The notes beneath the pieces were generated by a model that was not told the DNA's origin, did no database searches, and worked only from the letters and a program-made list of their open reading frames with translations. Below are positions 19,324 to 28,427 of a stretch of 64,000 bases of DNA, one piece after another. The translations under genes were made by a program, and so were the position numbers. Each line of letters opens with the position of its first letter. Within the stretch, counting starts at the first letter, position 1. The DNA is from WS-7 sp036505295 (GTDB taxonomy: Bacteria > Eisenbacteria > RBG-16-71-46 > SZUA-252), in the NCBI GenBank assembly GCA_036505295.1, contig DASXTQ010000019.1, positions 10,622 to 74,621 on the forward strand. The letters are read 5' to 3'.

Positions 19324-20856
19324 ATGCGCCGGCACACTCGGCTGGCGCTGTTTTCACGGCCTCTGTGCCTCTTGTTCGCCGTGGGCCTGCCCTCGGTGGC
19401 GGCGCCGGCGAGATGCGGGGCGGTGGATGGGACGGCGGTGAATGCGGCGGCTTTGGATGGGGCGAGCCAAGCACCGGCGGAGCAGGATTCCACCGACGGC
19501 GGCGATACGTGGTTGCCGGTCCCGGAAGAGGATCTCGAGACCACAGAGCCCTTGGAGGAGGACCCGGCGCCTGTCCGGCCCGGCGCGCTGCTCCGCGGCG
19601 TGGTCATGCGCGGGCAGTTTCGGCTGCGGCGGATCGGCGTGCTGGACGAGCGCCGTGGCGCGCGCGGTGAGCTTGGCTTCCTCGTGGACGAGCGGCGGTT
19701 CAGGCCGGGCGCGCGCTTGACGGTCGGCGGCGAGCGCCTCGTGTTGGCCGGAGGCCGGGTGAGCGTGACGCAGGGCCCCGCGCTATTCGCGGAAGCAATG
19801 CGCGTCACGAGGGGCGGACGCCGCGTGCGGGGGCCAAGGACGAGCGCGGCGCGCGCACAGCCCTCGCTTGGCGCCTCGGCCGGAGCGCTCGACGGAGGCG
19901 CATTCACGTGGAACGGGCCCCAGGCGATCTGGGCGTTCGCCGGGTTCCGAAGCGAGACCCGCGAGCCGATCGGGGGGGTGGGGCTAGGGGTTTCGCGTGG
20001 AAGAATTCGCGCCGCGGCAGCGCTCGGCGCGGAGCTGCGCGCCCGGGCCGCGGGCGCGGAGACGGGAGGCGGAGCGTCGTCGGCCCCACCTTCACGCTGC
20101 GGCTCGATCACCGTCGTGCGACGGGCCCAAGGCGGGAGCGTGGCGCTGGAAGCGCTCGGGTGCCGCGAGGGACGCGCGCTCCTCGCGGAAGTCGGGAGAC
20201 GGGGTGGGGACGTGCTCCTCTCCGCGCGGTGGCGGTATCGCTCCTGGACGGCGAGGCAGGTCGCCGCCGAGTTGATCGCGGAAACGATCGGCTCCGCCTC
20301 GCGCGCCCGCGTGACGTGGCGTTCCTGGTCGGGCAACGCGACGGCCGACGACGGGCTCCTGGAGCTGGAGGTGACGAGGTCGCGAGGCGGCGGCGCGCCC
20401 CTGCGGCTGCGGGTGGGGACCGCCGGGTTCGGTCGCGAGGGCAATCGGCTCCCGGCGCTCGAGTCCTACGGGCTCGCCGATGCGACCCTGGCCCGCGATG
20501 ACCGGCGCAGCCTCGCCGTGCACGTGCTGAGACGCGGTTCCAGGAATGCCGGATCGAGCGCGTCGAGCACGACATTCGGTTCGAGGCTCGACCTGCGCAT
20601 GAGAACGCTCGGCAGGCACTCGGTGCTGGTCGAGGCGACGCGGATCCGGAAGGGCGCATCGGCATGGGGCGTCGAGCTCACGCCGTCCGGTGAGACCACG
20701 TTGCGGACGCGATCGAAGCCGGGCCTCTGGGTCTCCGCGCGCGGTGGGTTCGGGCCACGGCTCTGGCGCTTCGGATATGCGCTCGAGCGCGGTGAAGATT
20801 CGGGCGGCGCCAGACCCTGGAGCGGAACCCTCTGGCTCAGGTTGACTCGGTCATAG
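19324..20856 (+). CDS. Exported barrel-like protein, hypothetical
   Basis: The protein is 510 aa. The ATG gives M-R-R-H-T-R-L-A-L-F and a hydrophobic core ending S-V-A-A-P-A, a signal peptide; this is why I separate it from the long open frame upstream. An acidic linker (about residues 40-85, many E and D) precedes R/G-rich alternating strands typical of outer-membrane barrels (R-G-Q-F-R-L-R-R-I-G, L-R-L-R-V-G-T-A). It resembles the barrel parts that in related lineages sit next to helix-hairpin-helix competence proteins, but no HhH motif is present. The final residues T-L-W-L-R-L-T-R-S suit a barrel end strand. Function unknown. Confidence 0.65.
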   Translation: MRRHTRLALFSRPLCLLFAVGLPSVAAPARCGAVDGTAVNAAALDGASQAPAEQDSTDGGDTWLPVPEEDLETTEPLEEDPAPVRPGALLRGVVMRGQFRLRRIGVLDERRGARGELGFLVDERRFRPGARLTVGGERLVLAGGRVSVTQGPALFAEAMRVTRGGRRVRGPRTSAARAQPSLGASAGALDGGAFTWNGPQAIWAFAGFRSETREPIGGVGLGVSRGRIRAAAALGAELRARAAGAETGGGASSAPPSRCGSITVVRRAQGGSVALEALGCREGRALLAEVGRRGGDVLLSARWRYRSWTARQVAAELIAETIGSASRARVTWRSWSGNATADDGLLELEVTRSRGGGAPLRLRVGTAGFGREGNRLPALESYGLADATLARDDRRSLAVHVLRRGSRNAGSSASSTTFGSRLDLRMRTLGRHSVLVEATRIRKGASAWGVELTPSGETTLRTRSKPGLWVSARGGFGPRLWRFGYALERGEDSGGARPWSGTLWLRLTRS

Positions 20857-20864
20857 GAGACACC

Positions 20865-22043
20865 ATGCGATATGCGGACCGGATGAATCAGCTCGGTACC
20901 GAGACGGCCTTCGAGGTCCTCGCGAAGGCGAGGGCCCTGGAGGCACAGGGCCGCTCGATCGTGCACCTCGAAATCGGAGAGCCCGACTTCGATACCCCGG
21001 CTCCGATCCGCGCCGCGGCGGCGCGTGCTCTCGACGAGGGATTCACGCACTATGGCCCCTCGGCGGGGCTGCCCGAGGTGCGCGAGGCGATCGCGGCCTT
21101 CATCACCCGCGACCGGGGTCTCAGGACCACCCCGGCCCAGGTGGTCGTGACCCCGGGAGGAAAACCGGTGCTCACGTTCGCGATCATGGCGTGCGTGAAC
21201 CCGGGGGACGAAGTCGTCGTGCCGAATCCGGGCTTTCCCATCTACGAATCGGTGGTCCGGTTCATCGGCGCGAGGCCGGTTCCCATGGTGTTGCGCGAAG
21301 ACCGCGGATTCCGGGTCGGCGCCGCGGATCTGGAGCCCCTGCTCACGCCGAAGACGCGGATGGTGGTGCTCAACTCGCCCCACAACCCGACCGGCTCCGT
21401 CCTCACGCCCAAGGATCTCGACGAGATCGCAGCGCTGCTCCGCGACCGCGAGATCTTCGTTCTATCCGACGAGATCTATTCGAAGATACTCTACGATGGG
21501 GTCCACGAGTCGATCGCCACCCGTCCGGGAATGGCCGAGAAGACGATCCTCCTCGACGGATTCTCGAAGACCTACGCGATGACCGGCTGGCGCCTCGGAT
21601 ACGGGATCATGAATCCGACGCTCGCGAAGCACGTCGCGCGGCTCGCCACGAACGTCTACTCCTGCGCGACCTCGTTCGTGCAGCGGGCGGCGATCGTGGC
21701 ACTGGGCGGGGCCCAGACTGAAGTCGGAAGCATGATCACCGAGTTCCATCGGCGGCGGGACGCGATCGTCCAGGGCTTGAACGCGATCCCGGGTATCCGA
21801 TGTTCGAAGCCGGCGGGTGCCTTCTACGTGTTCCCGAATATCCAGGCGCTCCAGGTGACGAGCGCCGACGCGGAGCGGATCCTCCTCGAGGAGGCCGGCG
21901 TCGCAGCGCTCTCCGGGACCGCGTTCGGCTCGCACGGCGAGGGCTACATGCGCTTCTCGTACGCCAACTCGATCGAGAACATTCGCGAGGCGCTCCGCCG
22001 CATCGGCGCCTGGGTCCAGAGCCAGGTTCGGGCCGCGCGCTGA
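20865..22043 (+). CDS. PLP-dependent class I/II aminotransferase (aspartate aminotransferase type)
   Basis: The protein is 392 aa, a normal length for the family. It starts at an ATG with TAGGAGA 5 nt ahead. Fold type I PLP enzymes transfer amino groups between amino and oxo acids in the cytoplasm. Visible motifs: EPDFDTP near 39-45, S-P-H-N-P-T-G (171-177, Asn174 contacts PLP), Asp202 and Tyr205 in S-D-E-I-Y, the Schiff-base Lys235 in G-F-S-K-T-Y-A, and Arg243 in G-W-R-L-G-Y. Substrate cannot be fixed from sequence. It is followed 3 nt later by carbamate kinase, so the pair probably forms one operon of nitrogen metabolism. Confidence 0.9.
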   Translation: MRYADRMNQLGTETAFEVLAKARALEAQGRSIVHLEIGEPDFDTPAPIRAAAARALDEGFTHYGPSAGLPEVREAIAAFITRDRGLRTTPAQVVVTPGGKPVLTFAIMACVNPGDEVVVPNPGFPIYESVVRFIGARPVPMVLREDRGFRVGAADLEPLLTPKTRMVVLNSPHNPTGSVLTPKDLDEIAALLRDREIFVLSDEIYSKILYDGVHESIATRPGMAEKTILLDGFSKTYAMTGWRLGYGIMNPTLAKHVARLATNVYSCATSFVQRAAIVALGGAQTEVGSMITEFHRRRDAIVQGLNAIPGIRCSKPAGAFYVFPNIQALQVTSADAERILLEEAGVAALSGTAFGSHGEGYMRFSYANSIENIREALRRIGAWVQSQVRAAR

Positions 22044-22046
22044 CGG

Positions 22047-23027
22047 ATGACGCCGCGCGAAGTCGAGCCGCGCGCAAACAGGCTTCCTCGGTCCGCCGTG
22101 ATCACGCTCGGCGGCAATGCCATTCTGCCCGCCCGAGGGACGGGCACGTTCGAGGAGCAGCTTGCGATAACGCGCGTGACGATGCAGCCGATTGCGCAGC
22201 TGATCCACGAGGGGGTCACCGTGGTGCTGAGCCACGGGAATGGGCCGATCGTGGGAAACATTCTGATCCGAAACGAGGCGGCGCGGGATCAAATCCCCCC
22301 GATGCCGCTCGACGTATGCGGAGCCGATTCGCAGGGCGGCATCGGCTACATGATGCAGCAGACGCTCCAGAACGAGCTTCATCGGATCGGCATCGACCGC
22401 CCGGTCGTCACGATGGTGACGCAGGTGATCGTGGACGAGCGGGATCCGGCGTTCCGGCGCCCCACGAAGCCGATCGGTCCCTTCTATTCCCACGAGCGCG
22501 CGCGAACCCTGGCGAAGGAAAAAGGGTGGACCGTGGTGGAGGATGCGGGGCGGGGTTACCGGCGCGTCGTTCCTTCCCCGAAGCCGCTCGAGATCGTGGA
22601 GATCGCCGCGATCCGGAAGCTCGTGCAGGATGGAAACGTCGTCATCGCAGCCGGGGGAGGCGGGATCCCGGTCTCGCGCCAGTGGGACGGAACGCTCCAC
22701 GGCGTCGAGGCGGTCATCGACAAGGACCTTGCGTCCTCGCTCCTGGGGAGACTGCTCGAATCGGAGGCGCTCCTGATCGTGACCGGAGTGGACCGCGTCG
22801 CCGTCAATTTCGGAAAGCCCGACCAGCGGGACCTGACGACCGCCACCGCATCGGAGCTTGAACGATTCATGGCCGAGGGGCATTTTCCTCAGGGGAGCAT
22901 GGGTCCGAAGATCCAGGCCGCGATCGAGTTCGTGCGAAGTGGTGGAGGCTCGGTTTTCATCACCTCGCCGGAGAGGATCCGCGAGGCTTTGGAAGGGACG
23001 GCAGGAACCCGGATCGTTCGGGACTGA
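22047..23027 (+). CDS. arcC: Carbamate kinase
   Basis: The protein is 326 aa, slightly longer than usual (about 310) because of a 16-residue N-terminal extension. It converts carbamoyl phosphate and ADP to carbamate (then CO2 and ammonia) and ATP. Family motifs seen: ITLGGNAI at the start of the fold, LSHGNGPIVGN, G-I-G-Y-M-M-Q-Q, the IAAGGGGIPV loop, IDKDLASSLL, and the C-terminal FPQGSMGPKIQAA. No arginine deiminase or ornithine carbamoyltransferase is nearby. With the aminotransferase and a nucleoside-type transporter, a role in purine, pyrimidine or allantoin nitrogen use is possible; this is inference. Confidence 0.93.
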   Translation: MTPREVEPRANRLPRSAVITLGGNAILPARGTGTFEEQLAITRVTMQPIAQLIHEGVTVVLSHGNGPIVGNILIRNEAARDQIPPMPLDVCGADSQGGIGYMMQQTLQNELHRIGIDRPVVTMVTQVIVDERDPAFRRPTKPIGPFYSHERARTLAKEKGWTVVEDAGRGYRRVVPSPKPLEIVEIAAIRKLVQDGNVVIAAGGGGIPVSRQWDGTLHGVEAVIDKDLASSLLGRLLESEALLIVTGVDRVAVNFGKPDQRDLTTATASELERFMAEGHFPQGSMGPKIQAAIEFVRSGGGSVFITSPERIREALEGTAGTRIVRD

Positions 23028-23081
23028 CGGGCGCCCAGTTCGCGGGCAGGGTCGGGCAGGGACGCGGGAAGGGGGACGGGA

Positions 23082-24587
23082 GTGAGCGGGAGAAGCGCCG
23101 GACTCAGGGTGAAGGGCCTCACCGTGCCCGATGGATCGCGGTGGCTTGTGCGCGACCTCGACTTTGAAGTGAAACCCGGGACCGTGCACATGATCCTGGG
23201 AGAGCGCGATACGGGGAAGACCGCGTTGCTCGAGACCATGGCCGGGCTGCGCCGCGAGGAACGCGGCACGGTCAGGCTCGGCGAGGACGATGCCTCCCTG
23301 CGCGATCGGCGGCGCGGCACGCGATTCCTGCCCCGTGAGCTCGACGGGACGCAACTGTCGATCCGCGAGCGGTTGCTCGTCGCTCGACCTCCGCGGCGGT
23401 TCGGGATCGCGATCCACGGTCGCAAGGCGGAGGAGTACGCCCGAGCGCTCGCGAAGCGCGTGGGGCTCGAGGCTCTGCTGGACGTCGCGGTCGAGGCGCT
23501 GCGTCCGCTCGAACGGAGGCTCCTCGAGCTCGCCGCGGCGTTCAGCGAATCCCCCCGCGCCGTGTTTCTCGATGAGCCGACGAGCGAGCTGGGCCCCCAT
23601 GAGGCACGCCATTTACTGGGGGTGATCCACGCGATCGCGCGGGACGACGGGGTCCCGGTCGTATTCACGAGCACGTGGGCTCGTGACGGCTACCCTGACG
23701 CGGACGCGGTGACGATCCTCTGGCGGGGCCAGGCGGCCGCCACTGTTTCGACCGCCGACGTCACCGAGTCCGCTTTGGTTGATCGCTGGACCGGGGGCGG
23801 GCTCCGCAGGGCGCCGACAGGACCCCACTCGGCGGGGGATGCGCTGCTTCGCATCGAGAACATCGTTATAGCGGGACGCGGCCGCGAAACCTCGCTCGCG
23901 GGCGTCGCGTTCGAGGTGCGTGCAGGTGAAGTCCTGGCGATCGTGGGAGCCCCGGCGGACGGCCTTGATCTGCTCCACGCCGTGCTGCTCGGCCATCGCA
24001 CACCGGATCGCGGGTCGATCCAGTTTCTGGGAAAGGAGCTGGCGGGCACCGACCGCCGCCAGCGAGTCGAGGCAGGCGTGAGCTTCGTAAGCCCACCGCA
24101 CGCGCGCGATCAGTCGCTGGGGAATTTCTCCGTCGAGGAAAATCTCATCTTGGGTCAGACCCGCCGCGGCCCGTTCGCGAGGCGCGGCTGGCTCAAATTC
24201 GAGTCGATCCGAGGGAACGCGGTCCGCTCCCTCAGCGATTTCGAGGTGCCGGACGCCAAGCCGCGCGACCGATTCGCCCGCTTGAGCCTGGGCGCGCGGC
24301 AGCGGATCGTGATCGCGCGAGAGGTGCTGCGCGATCCGGTGCTCCTCGTCGCACGGTCCCCCGCGCAGGGGCTGAGCCTCGAGGCTCAGGAGTATCTGCG
24401 TAAAGCGCTGGTGCTGCAATGCGAACGACGGAGCGGCCTTCTCTGGCTCTCCGAGGATCCCGAGGAGGCGCTTCGGGTGGCCGATCGGCTCGCGGTCCTT
24501 GCGGCGGGCAGGCTCGTATGGCTTCCCGTGACCGAGACGCTCACGCGCGAGGCGATCATCGACGAAATGTCGGGAACGGCGGCGTGA
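23082..24587 (+). CDS. Double-domain ABC ATPase, nucleoside/BMP-type uptake transporter
   Basis: The protein is 501 aa, with a GTG start after GGGACGGGA. Two tandem ABC domains of the RbsA/YufO type are present. Domain 1 has Walker A G-E-R-D-T-G-K-T (40-47) and Walker B V-F-L-D-E-P-T, but its signature is degenerate (L-R-P-L-E-R-R). Domain 2 has a degenerate Walker A (V-G-A-P-A-D-G, no GKS/T) and a signature-like L-S-L-G-A-R-Q-R. Degenerate second sites are common in this family, but here both signature regions also deviate. It pairs with the permease 22 nt downstream. No second permease and no BMP-type lipoprotein are found next to it. Confidence 0.8.
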   Translation: MSGRSAGLRVKGLTVPDGSRWLVRDLDFEVKPGTVHMILGERDTGKTALLETMAGLRREERGTVRLGEDDASLRDRRRGTRFLPRELDGTQLSIRERLLVARPPRRFGIAIHGRKAEEYARALAKRVGLEALLDVAVEALRPLERRLLELAAAFSESPRAVFLDEPTSELGPHEARHLLGVIHAIARDDGVPVVFTSTWARDGYPDADAVTILWRGQAAATVSTADVTESALVDRWTGGGLRRAPTGPHSAGDALLRIENIVIAGRGRETSLAGVAFEVRAGEVLAIVGAPADGLDLLHAVLLGHRTPDRGSIQFLGKELAGTDRRQRVEAGVSFVSPPHARDQSLGNFSVEENLILGQTRRGPFARRGWLKFESIRGNAVRSLSDFEVPDAKPRDRFARLSLGARQRIVIAREVLRDPVLLVARSPAQGLSLEAQEYLRKALVLQCERRSGLLWLSEDPEEALRVADRLAVLAAGRLVWLPVTETLTREAIIDEMSGTAA

Positions 24588-24609
24588 TCGGCACGGGCGT
24601 ATTGCGGGG

Positions 24610-25671
24610 GTGTCTGTGATCCCGGGTCGCTGTCGAGGCGGCGCATGGTCTCTCCTCGCCAATGTGGCCGCATTTGTCCTGCTGGCCGCCGGCACCCAGT
24701 TCCTTGCGCGCCAAGGTTCGCCGTGGAATCCCGCCGCGTGGGCCGCTCCGTGGGCCGGCGATTTCGTTTTCGTCGCGGCGGGGCTTCTTTTCTTGGGACT
24801 TGGTTTTCTCATGCCGCTCCACGCCGGTGTCCTGAACCTTGGAATCCACGCGCAGTTTCTCGCCGGGTTCGCCGTGGCCGCGGCGATCGTTCGGACTCCC
24901 TCGATTGATCCCGCCGCCCGGGCGGGGCTCGCGCTCGTCGCGGGTGCGGGTGCGGGTGCGCTCGTGGGAGCCGCCATGCTTTGGTTGCGCTGGCGGTTTG
25001 CGGTTCACGAGGTCATGAGCGGGCTTTTGCTCGGAGGCGCGATGGTTCCAATCGCGCAGGCGGTTTCCCTCATGCCGGCCGCGCTCCCCGCGCTCACGTT
25101 CGAGCTGAGCCATGCTCCCGTTCTCCTCCGGTGGACCCCGGGCCTCGGTCTCGGGAATACCTTCCTCCTGACGTGGGGGATTCTGGTCCTCGCGCTCGGC
25201 CTTCTTATCGCGCTTGCCTTCGCGCACGTTCTGCGCAGGTCCGCTCACGGATTCGATCTCAGGACGGTCGGCTCGAACCCGCTCGCTGCCGTGGCGGCCG
25301 GCGTGGACGTGGTCTTGGTTCAGCTCTGGATGCTGGCCGCCGGCGGAGCCTGCGCGGGGCTGACCGGGGCGCTCCAACTCTGGACGCACCCGGCCGTGGC
25401 GCTCGAACGCTGGCCTTTCCCGCTCGCATTTGCCGGGATCACGATCGCGCTGTACGGCTCGGGAAGCGTCCGCGGCGTCCTCGTGGCGTCGGTTGCTTTC
25501 GCCCTTTGGCTGAACGCGCCGGGGACCCTCGTCTCGCTTGGCGATCCCCGGTGGGGCACGGCGGTTTCGTTGCTGCTCGTGCTTCCGGTTTTGTGGAATC
25601 TGCCCCGTCTTCTCCCCGATCAAGGAGCCCCCCGCGCCCTCTGGCGTACTCGGCATCGCGAAACGTTCTGA
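24610..25671 (+). CDS. ABC transporter permease (nucleoside/branched-chain type, BPD_transp_2)
   Basis: The protein is 353 aa with about nine hydrophobic segments. The start is GTG 24610; an alternative GTG lies 6 nt on. The H-A-G-V-L-N-L-G-I-H stretch (about 74-83), E-V-M-S-G-L-L-L and the V-G-S-N-P-L-A-A loop are typical of YufP/RbsC-like inner-membrane permeases. It belongs with the double ATPase upstream. A second permease normally completes these systems; the next gene is instead an unrelated secreted protein. Confidence 0.8.
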   Translation: MSVIPGRCRGGAWSLLANVAAFVLLAAGTQFLARQGSPWNPAAWAAPWAGDFVFVAAGLLFLGLGFLMPLHAGVLNLGIHAQFLAGFAVAAAIVRTPSIDPAARAGLALVAGAGAGALVGAAMLWLRWRFAVHEVMSGLLLGGAMVPIAQAVSLMPAALPALTFELSHAPVLLRWTPGLGLGNTFLLTWGILVLALGLLIALAFAHVLRRSAHGFDLRTVGSNPLAAVAAGVDVVLVQLWMLAAGGACAGLTGALQLWTHPAVALERWPFPLAFAGITIALYGSGSVRGVLVASVAFALWLNAPGTLVSLGDPRWGTAVSLLLVLPVLWNLPRLLPDQGAPRALWRTRHRETF

Positions 25672-25740
25672 TCGTCCGTTCCACCCGATGGTTCCAAAGA
25701 CGCCCCGACGAAACCGCGCTACGGCGCAAGGAGAATGCAC

Positions 25741-26403
25741 ATGGTTCGTTGGGGAGGTGTCGTGTGGGCGCTCGTGACTGCCGTCGCCGCGGCGGTCGCG
25801 ATCGAGGCGGTATCGGTGCGTGATGCGGAGGGAGACGGGCGGGCCGGGGCCGGGCTCAGGCTCAATGAGATCCTCGCGGCTCCGGCGCGCGATTGGGACG
25901 GGGACGGGCTCTACGATTCGAAGGACGACGAGTGGGTCGAGATCCAAAACGTGGGCCCGGACGTGCTCGCGATCGACGAGTACCGGCTTGGCGACGGCGT
26001 CAGGACGGTGCGTTTCGGCTTCTCGGGAACGATTGCCCCGGGCGAGGTGAAGCTCGTCGCGGGGAGCGCGGCGGTGGCGTGGCAGCGCTCGCGGGGGCTC
26101 ACGACGGCAGGCTTGAGCCTCAACAATTCCGGAGACCAGGTGTACCTGTTGCGCGTGACGGGACCCGACACGACCACCATCGATACCCACGCGTACGGAA
26201 GCATCGAGGGTGGAAGCGACCGGTCCGTGGGTCGTGCGAGCACGGGGAGCGAGGACTGGATTCTCTTCGACTCACTGAATCGCTACACCGGGACCGGGAC
26301 GCCGGCGGGAACGGGCTGTTCGCCCACTCCGGGAGGCGTGAACGGGTGCACGACGGACGTGAGCTCCAAGACCTGGGGGGCGATCAAGAGGCTGTATCAG
26401 TGA
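25741..26403 (+). CDS. Secreted lamin-tail-domain protein
   Basis: The protein is 220 aa. The ATG at 25741 is preferred over one at 25735 because AAGGAG (25728-25733) lies 7 nt ahead of it. An N-terminal hydrophobic segment (about 5-22) acts as signal or anchor. One lamin-tail domain follows: L-R-L-N-E-I-L-A-A-P, D-D-E-W-V-E-I-Q-N-V-G, and an N-N-S-G-D-Q-V-Y-L-L strand. It is a shorter relative of the two-domain protein at 13463. Extracellular; role unknown. Confidence 0.75.
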   Translation: MVRWGGVVWALVTAVAAAVAIEAVSVRDAEGDGRAGAGLRLNEILAAPARDWDGDGLYDSKDDEWVEIQNVGPDVLAIDEYRLGDGVRTVRFGFSGTIAPGEVKLVAGSAAVAWQRSRGLTTAGLSLNNSGDQVYLLRVTGPDTTTIDTHAYGSIEGGSDRSVGRASTGSEDWILFDSLNRYTGTGTPAGTGCSPTPGGVNGCTTDVSSKTWGAIKRLYQ

Positions 26404-26414
26404 TGCGGGACTCC

Positions 26415-26443
26415 TTGACTCCCTTGCGGGCCGGGCGTACCAT
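26415..26443 (+). promoter_or_regulatory. Candidate sigma-70-type promoter for the sensor kinase operon
   Basis: TTGACT (26415-26420) is followed by 17 nt and then TACCAT (26438-26443), just after the lamin-tail gene and about 140 nt ahead of the kinase start. Sequence resemblance only. Confidence 0.4.
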
Positions 26444-26584
26444 AATAATGTCAAAGTGTGCCGCAATCGGGACCCCCGCAATGATATAGCGTCCTGGCAC
26501 AATCGATGGACCACCAGGCGCTTATATCATCCCACCCATTGGAAGCTTGGTATCGTCGCACCTCTGGTGGCCGATGGTGTACCA

Positions 26585-27739
26585 ATGAGAGGGGGTCCTG
26601 TGCCACGTGAGAGACGGGATCGCGCCATGCAGCAGGAACGTAGGGATTCGAACTCGGGCTCGAAGGTGACGCTGAGCCGCCCCGAACTGAGCGGCGATCG
26701 GTACCGGGTTATCTTCGAGAAGCTCCCGCACCCCGCATGGGTTCTCGATCTCGCCACGCTGCGCTTCCTCGCGGCAAACGAAGCGGCGGTTTCCAAGTAT
26801 CGCTACTCGTTGGATGAATTCCGCAACATGTGCTACCTCGATATTCATCTTCCAGGGGACGCGCCAATCGTGAAGGAGAGATTGACCAACGGGCAATCGC
26901 CTTCGCCCGGGACCTGCGTCTGGCGCCATAAGACAAAAAGGGGAGTCCTGGTCGATGTTGTCGCGGCATGGAGCCCCATCCCATTCGACGGTGTGCGCGC
27001 GATTCTCCTCACAGCCGATTCCGCGCACGAGGGCCCGGAGCAGGAAACGGGGAACGACCGGGAACGCCTCGGAGCCCTCTCGCGGCGGCTCGTGGAGCTC
27101 CAGGAGACCGAACGAGCCGAGATCGCGCGCGAGCTTCACGACGAGATAGGGCAGCTCTTGACGGGACTCAAGCTCATGCTCAGCGCGGAGGAGACGGAGC
27201 CTCGGTCCGGCGGCGGGCTGACGGACCCAGGGGGATCACGCCGCGATCAGATGCTGCAGGTCGTCAACGAGTTGATGGGACTCACCCGAAGCATATCGAT
27301 GGATTTGCGGCCGCCGATGCTGGATCAGCTGGGGCTCCTCCCGGCCCTCGCCTGGCATTTTGAGCGCTTCACCGAACAGACCCGGGTACGCGTCTCGTTC
27401 AGCCATAGAGGCATCGATACCCGATTCCCCAGAGCCTCAGAGACCGCTTCATTTCGCATCATTCAGGAGGCCCTCACCAATGCGGCTCGCCATGCCGGCA
27501 TCGAGACCCTTGAGGTGGAGGTCAGGGCCGATTCGGCATCCTTGATGCTAAGGGTTTCGGACAGGGGGTCGGGGTTTGATCTGGAAGCGGCGTCTGCCAC
27601 CTCCTCGCCGGGCCTGACCGGCATGCAGGAGCGGGCGCTCCTGGTCGGAGGGCATCTCAGAATCGAATCTTCACCCGGGGCGGGCACCCAGGTCACGGCG
27701 GAGCTGCCGCTTCGGAAACGCTCGGAGTCGGGAGATTGA
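26585..27739 (+). CDS. PAS-containing NarL-family sensor histidine kinase
   Basis: The protein is 384 aa from ATG 26585; GTG 26600 (behind GAGAGGGGG) and ATG 26627 are alternatives. No membrane segment, so a soluble sensor. A PAS domain lies at about 37-144 (Y-R-V-I-F-E-K-L-P-H, L-A-A-N-E-A). A HisKA_3 dimerisation domain carries His185 in E-L-H-D-E-I-G-Q, and a HATPase domain has N-A-A-R-H-A, D-R-G-S-G-F-D and G-L-T-G-M-Q-E-R. It would autophosphorylate and pass phosphate to the LuxR-type regulator 4 nt downstream. Confidence 0.88.
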   Translation: MRGGPVPRERRDRAMQQERRDSNSGSKVTLSRPELSGDRYRVIFEKLPHPAWVLDLATLRFLAANEAAVSKYRYSLDEFRNMCYLDIHLPGDAPIVKERLTNGQSPSPGTCVWRHKTKRGVLVDVVAAWSPIPFDGVRAILLTADSAHEGPEQETGNDRERLGALSRRLVELQETERAEIARELHDEIGQLLTGLKLMLSAEETEPRSGGGLTDPGGSRRDQMLQVVNELMGLTRSISMDLRPPMLDQLGLLPALAWHFERFTEQTRVRVSFSHRGIDTRFPRASETASFRIIQEALTNAARHAGIETLEVEVRADSASLMLRVSDRGSGFDLEAASATSSPGLTGMQERALLVGGHLRIESSPGAGTQVTAELPLRKRSESGD

Positions 27740-27743
27740 TCGT

Positions 27744-28427
27744 ATGAACCTTGGGAGCTCACCCACGACGATCGTTTTGGGAGACGATCACAAGATCGTT
27801 CTCCGGGGGCTACGGGCGTTTCTGGAGGCCGAGCCCGGATTCGCCGTAATCGGCGAAGCCGCGGACGGGCTCAGGGTCCTTAGTCTGGTCGAGCGACTGA
27901 AACCGGATGTTTTGGTTTTGGACCTCATGATGCCCGGTCTTGGCGGGTTTGATGTAACCCGGCGCGTGGTGAAGCGGTTCTCCAAGACGCGCGTCATCAT
28001 CCTGTCCATGTATTCGAGCGAGGCGCACGTCGTCGAGGCTCTACGGAGCGGGGCTTCGGGGTACGTCCTCAAGGATGCGAGCGCAGAGGAGCTCACGATG
28101 GCGATTCACGAGGCAGCCGCCGGCCGACGCTACCTGAGCGCCCCTTTCTCCAATGACAGGATCGATTCCTACCTCAAGCGCCCTATTGCCATCGATCCAT
28201 ACGGCACCCTCACGGCGCGCGAACGCGAGGTGCTCCACCTGGTCGCGGAGGGCCTCACCAGCGGCGACATCGCGCGGCGCCTGTTCATCAGCCCTCGCAC
28301 GGCCGAGAGTCACCGCGCGAATCTCATGCGCAAGCTCGGTCTCCGGAGCCGCACCGATCTTGTGCGATTCGCCCTCCAACGTGGCATCGTGCCCCTGGAA
28401 ATGTTTGAAGTCACCGGCCCGCGGTGA
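27744..28427 (+). CDS. NarL/FixJ-type response regulator
   Basis: The protein is 227 aa. The receiver domain (about 8-125) has acidic pair Asp14-Asp15, phospho-acceptor Asp60 in L-D-L-M-M-P-G, and K in V-L-K-D-A-S. A LuxR-type HTH occupies about 155-215 (LTAREREVLHLVAEGLTS, R-T-A-E-S-H-R). It is the cognate partner of the kinase directly upstream, as in NarXL-like pairs. Targets unknown. Confidence 0.92.
   Translation: MNLGSSPTTIVLGDDHKIVLRGLRAFLEAEPGFAVIGEAADGLRVLSLVERLKPDVLVLDLMMPGLGGFDVTRRVVKRFSKTRVIILSMYSSEAHVVEALRSGASGYVLKDASAEELTMAIHEAAAGRRYLSAPFSNDRIDSYLKRPIAIDPYGTLTAREREVLHLVAEGLTSGDIARRLFISPRTAESHRANLMRKLGLRSRTDLVRFALQRGIVPLEMFEVTGPR

Noticed and set aside
15211..20856. A single 1880-residue protein
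   Set aside because: The middle 3 kb is the exact antisense of a well-supported secreted protein gene with ribosome site, signal peptide and terminator, and the last third starts with its own signal peptide.
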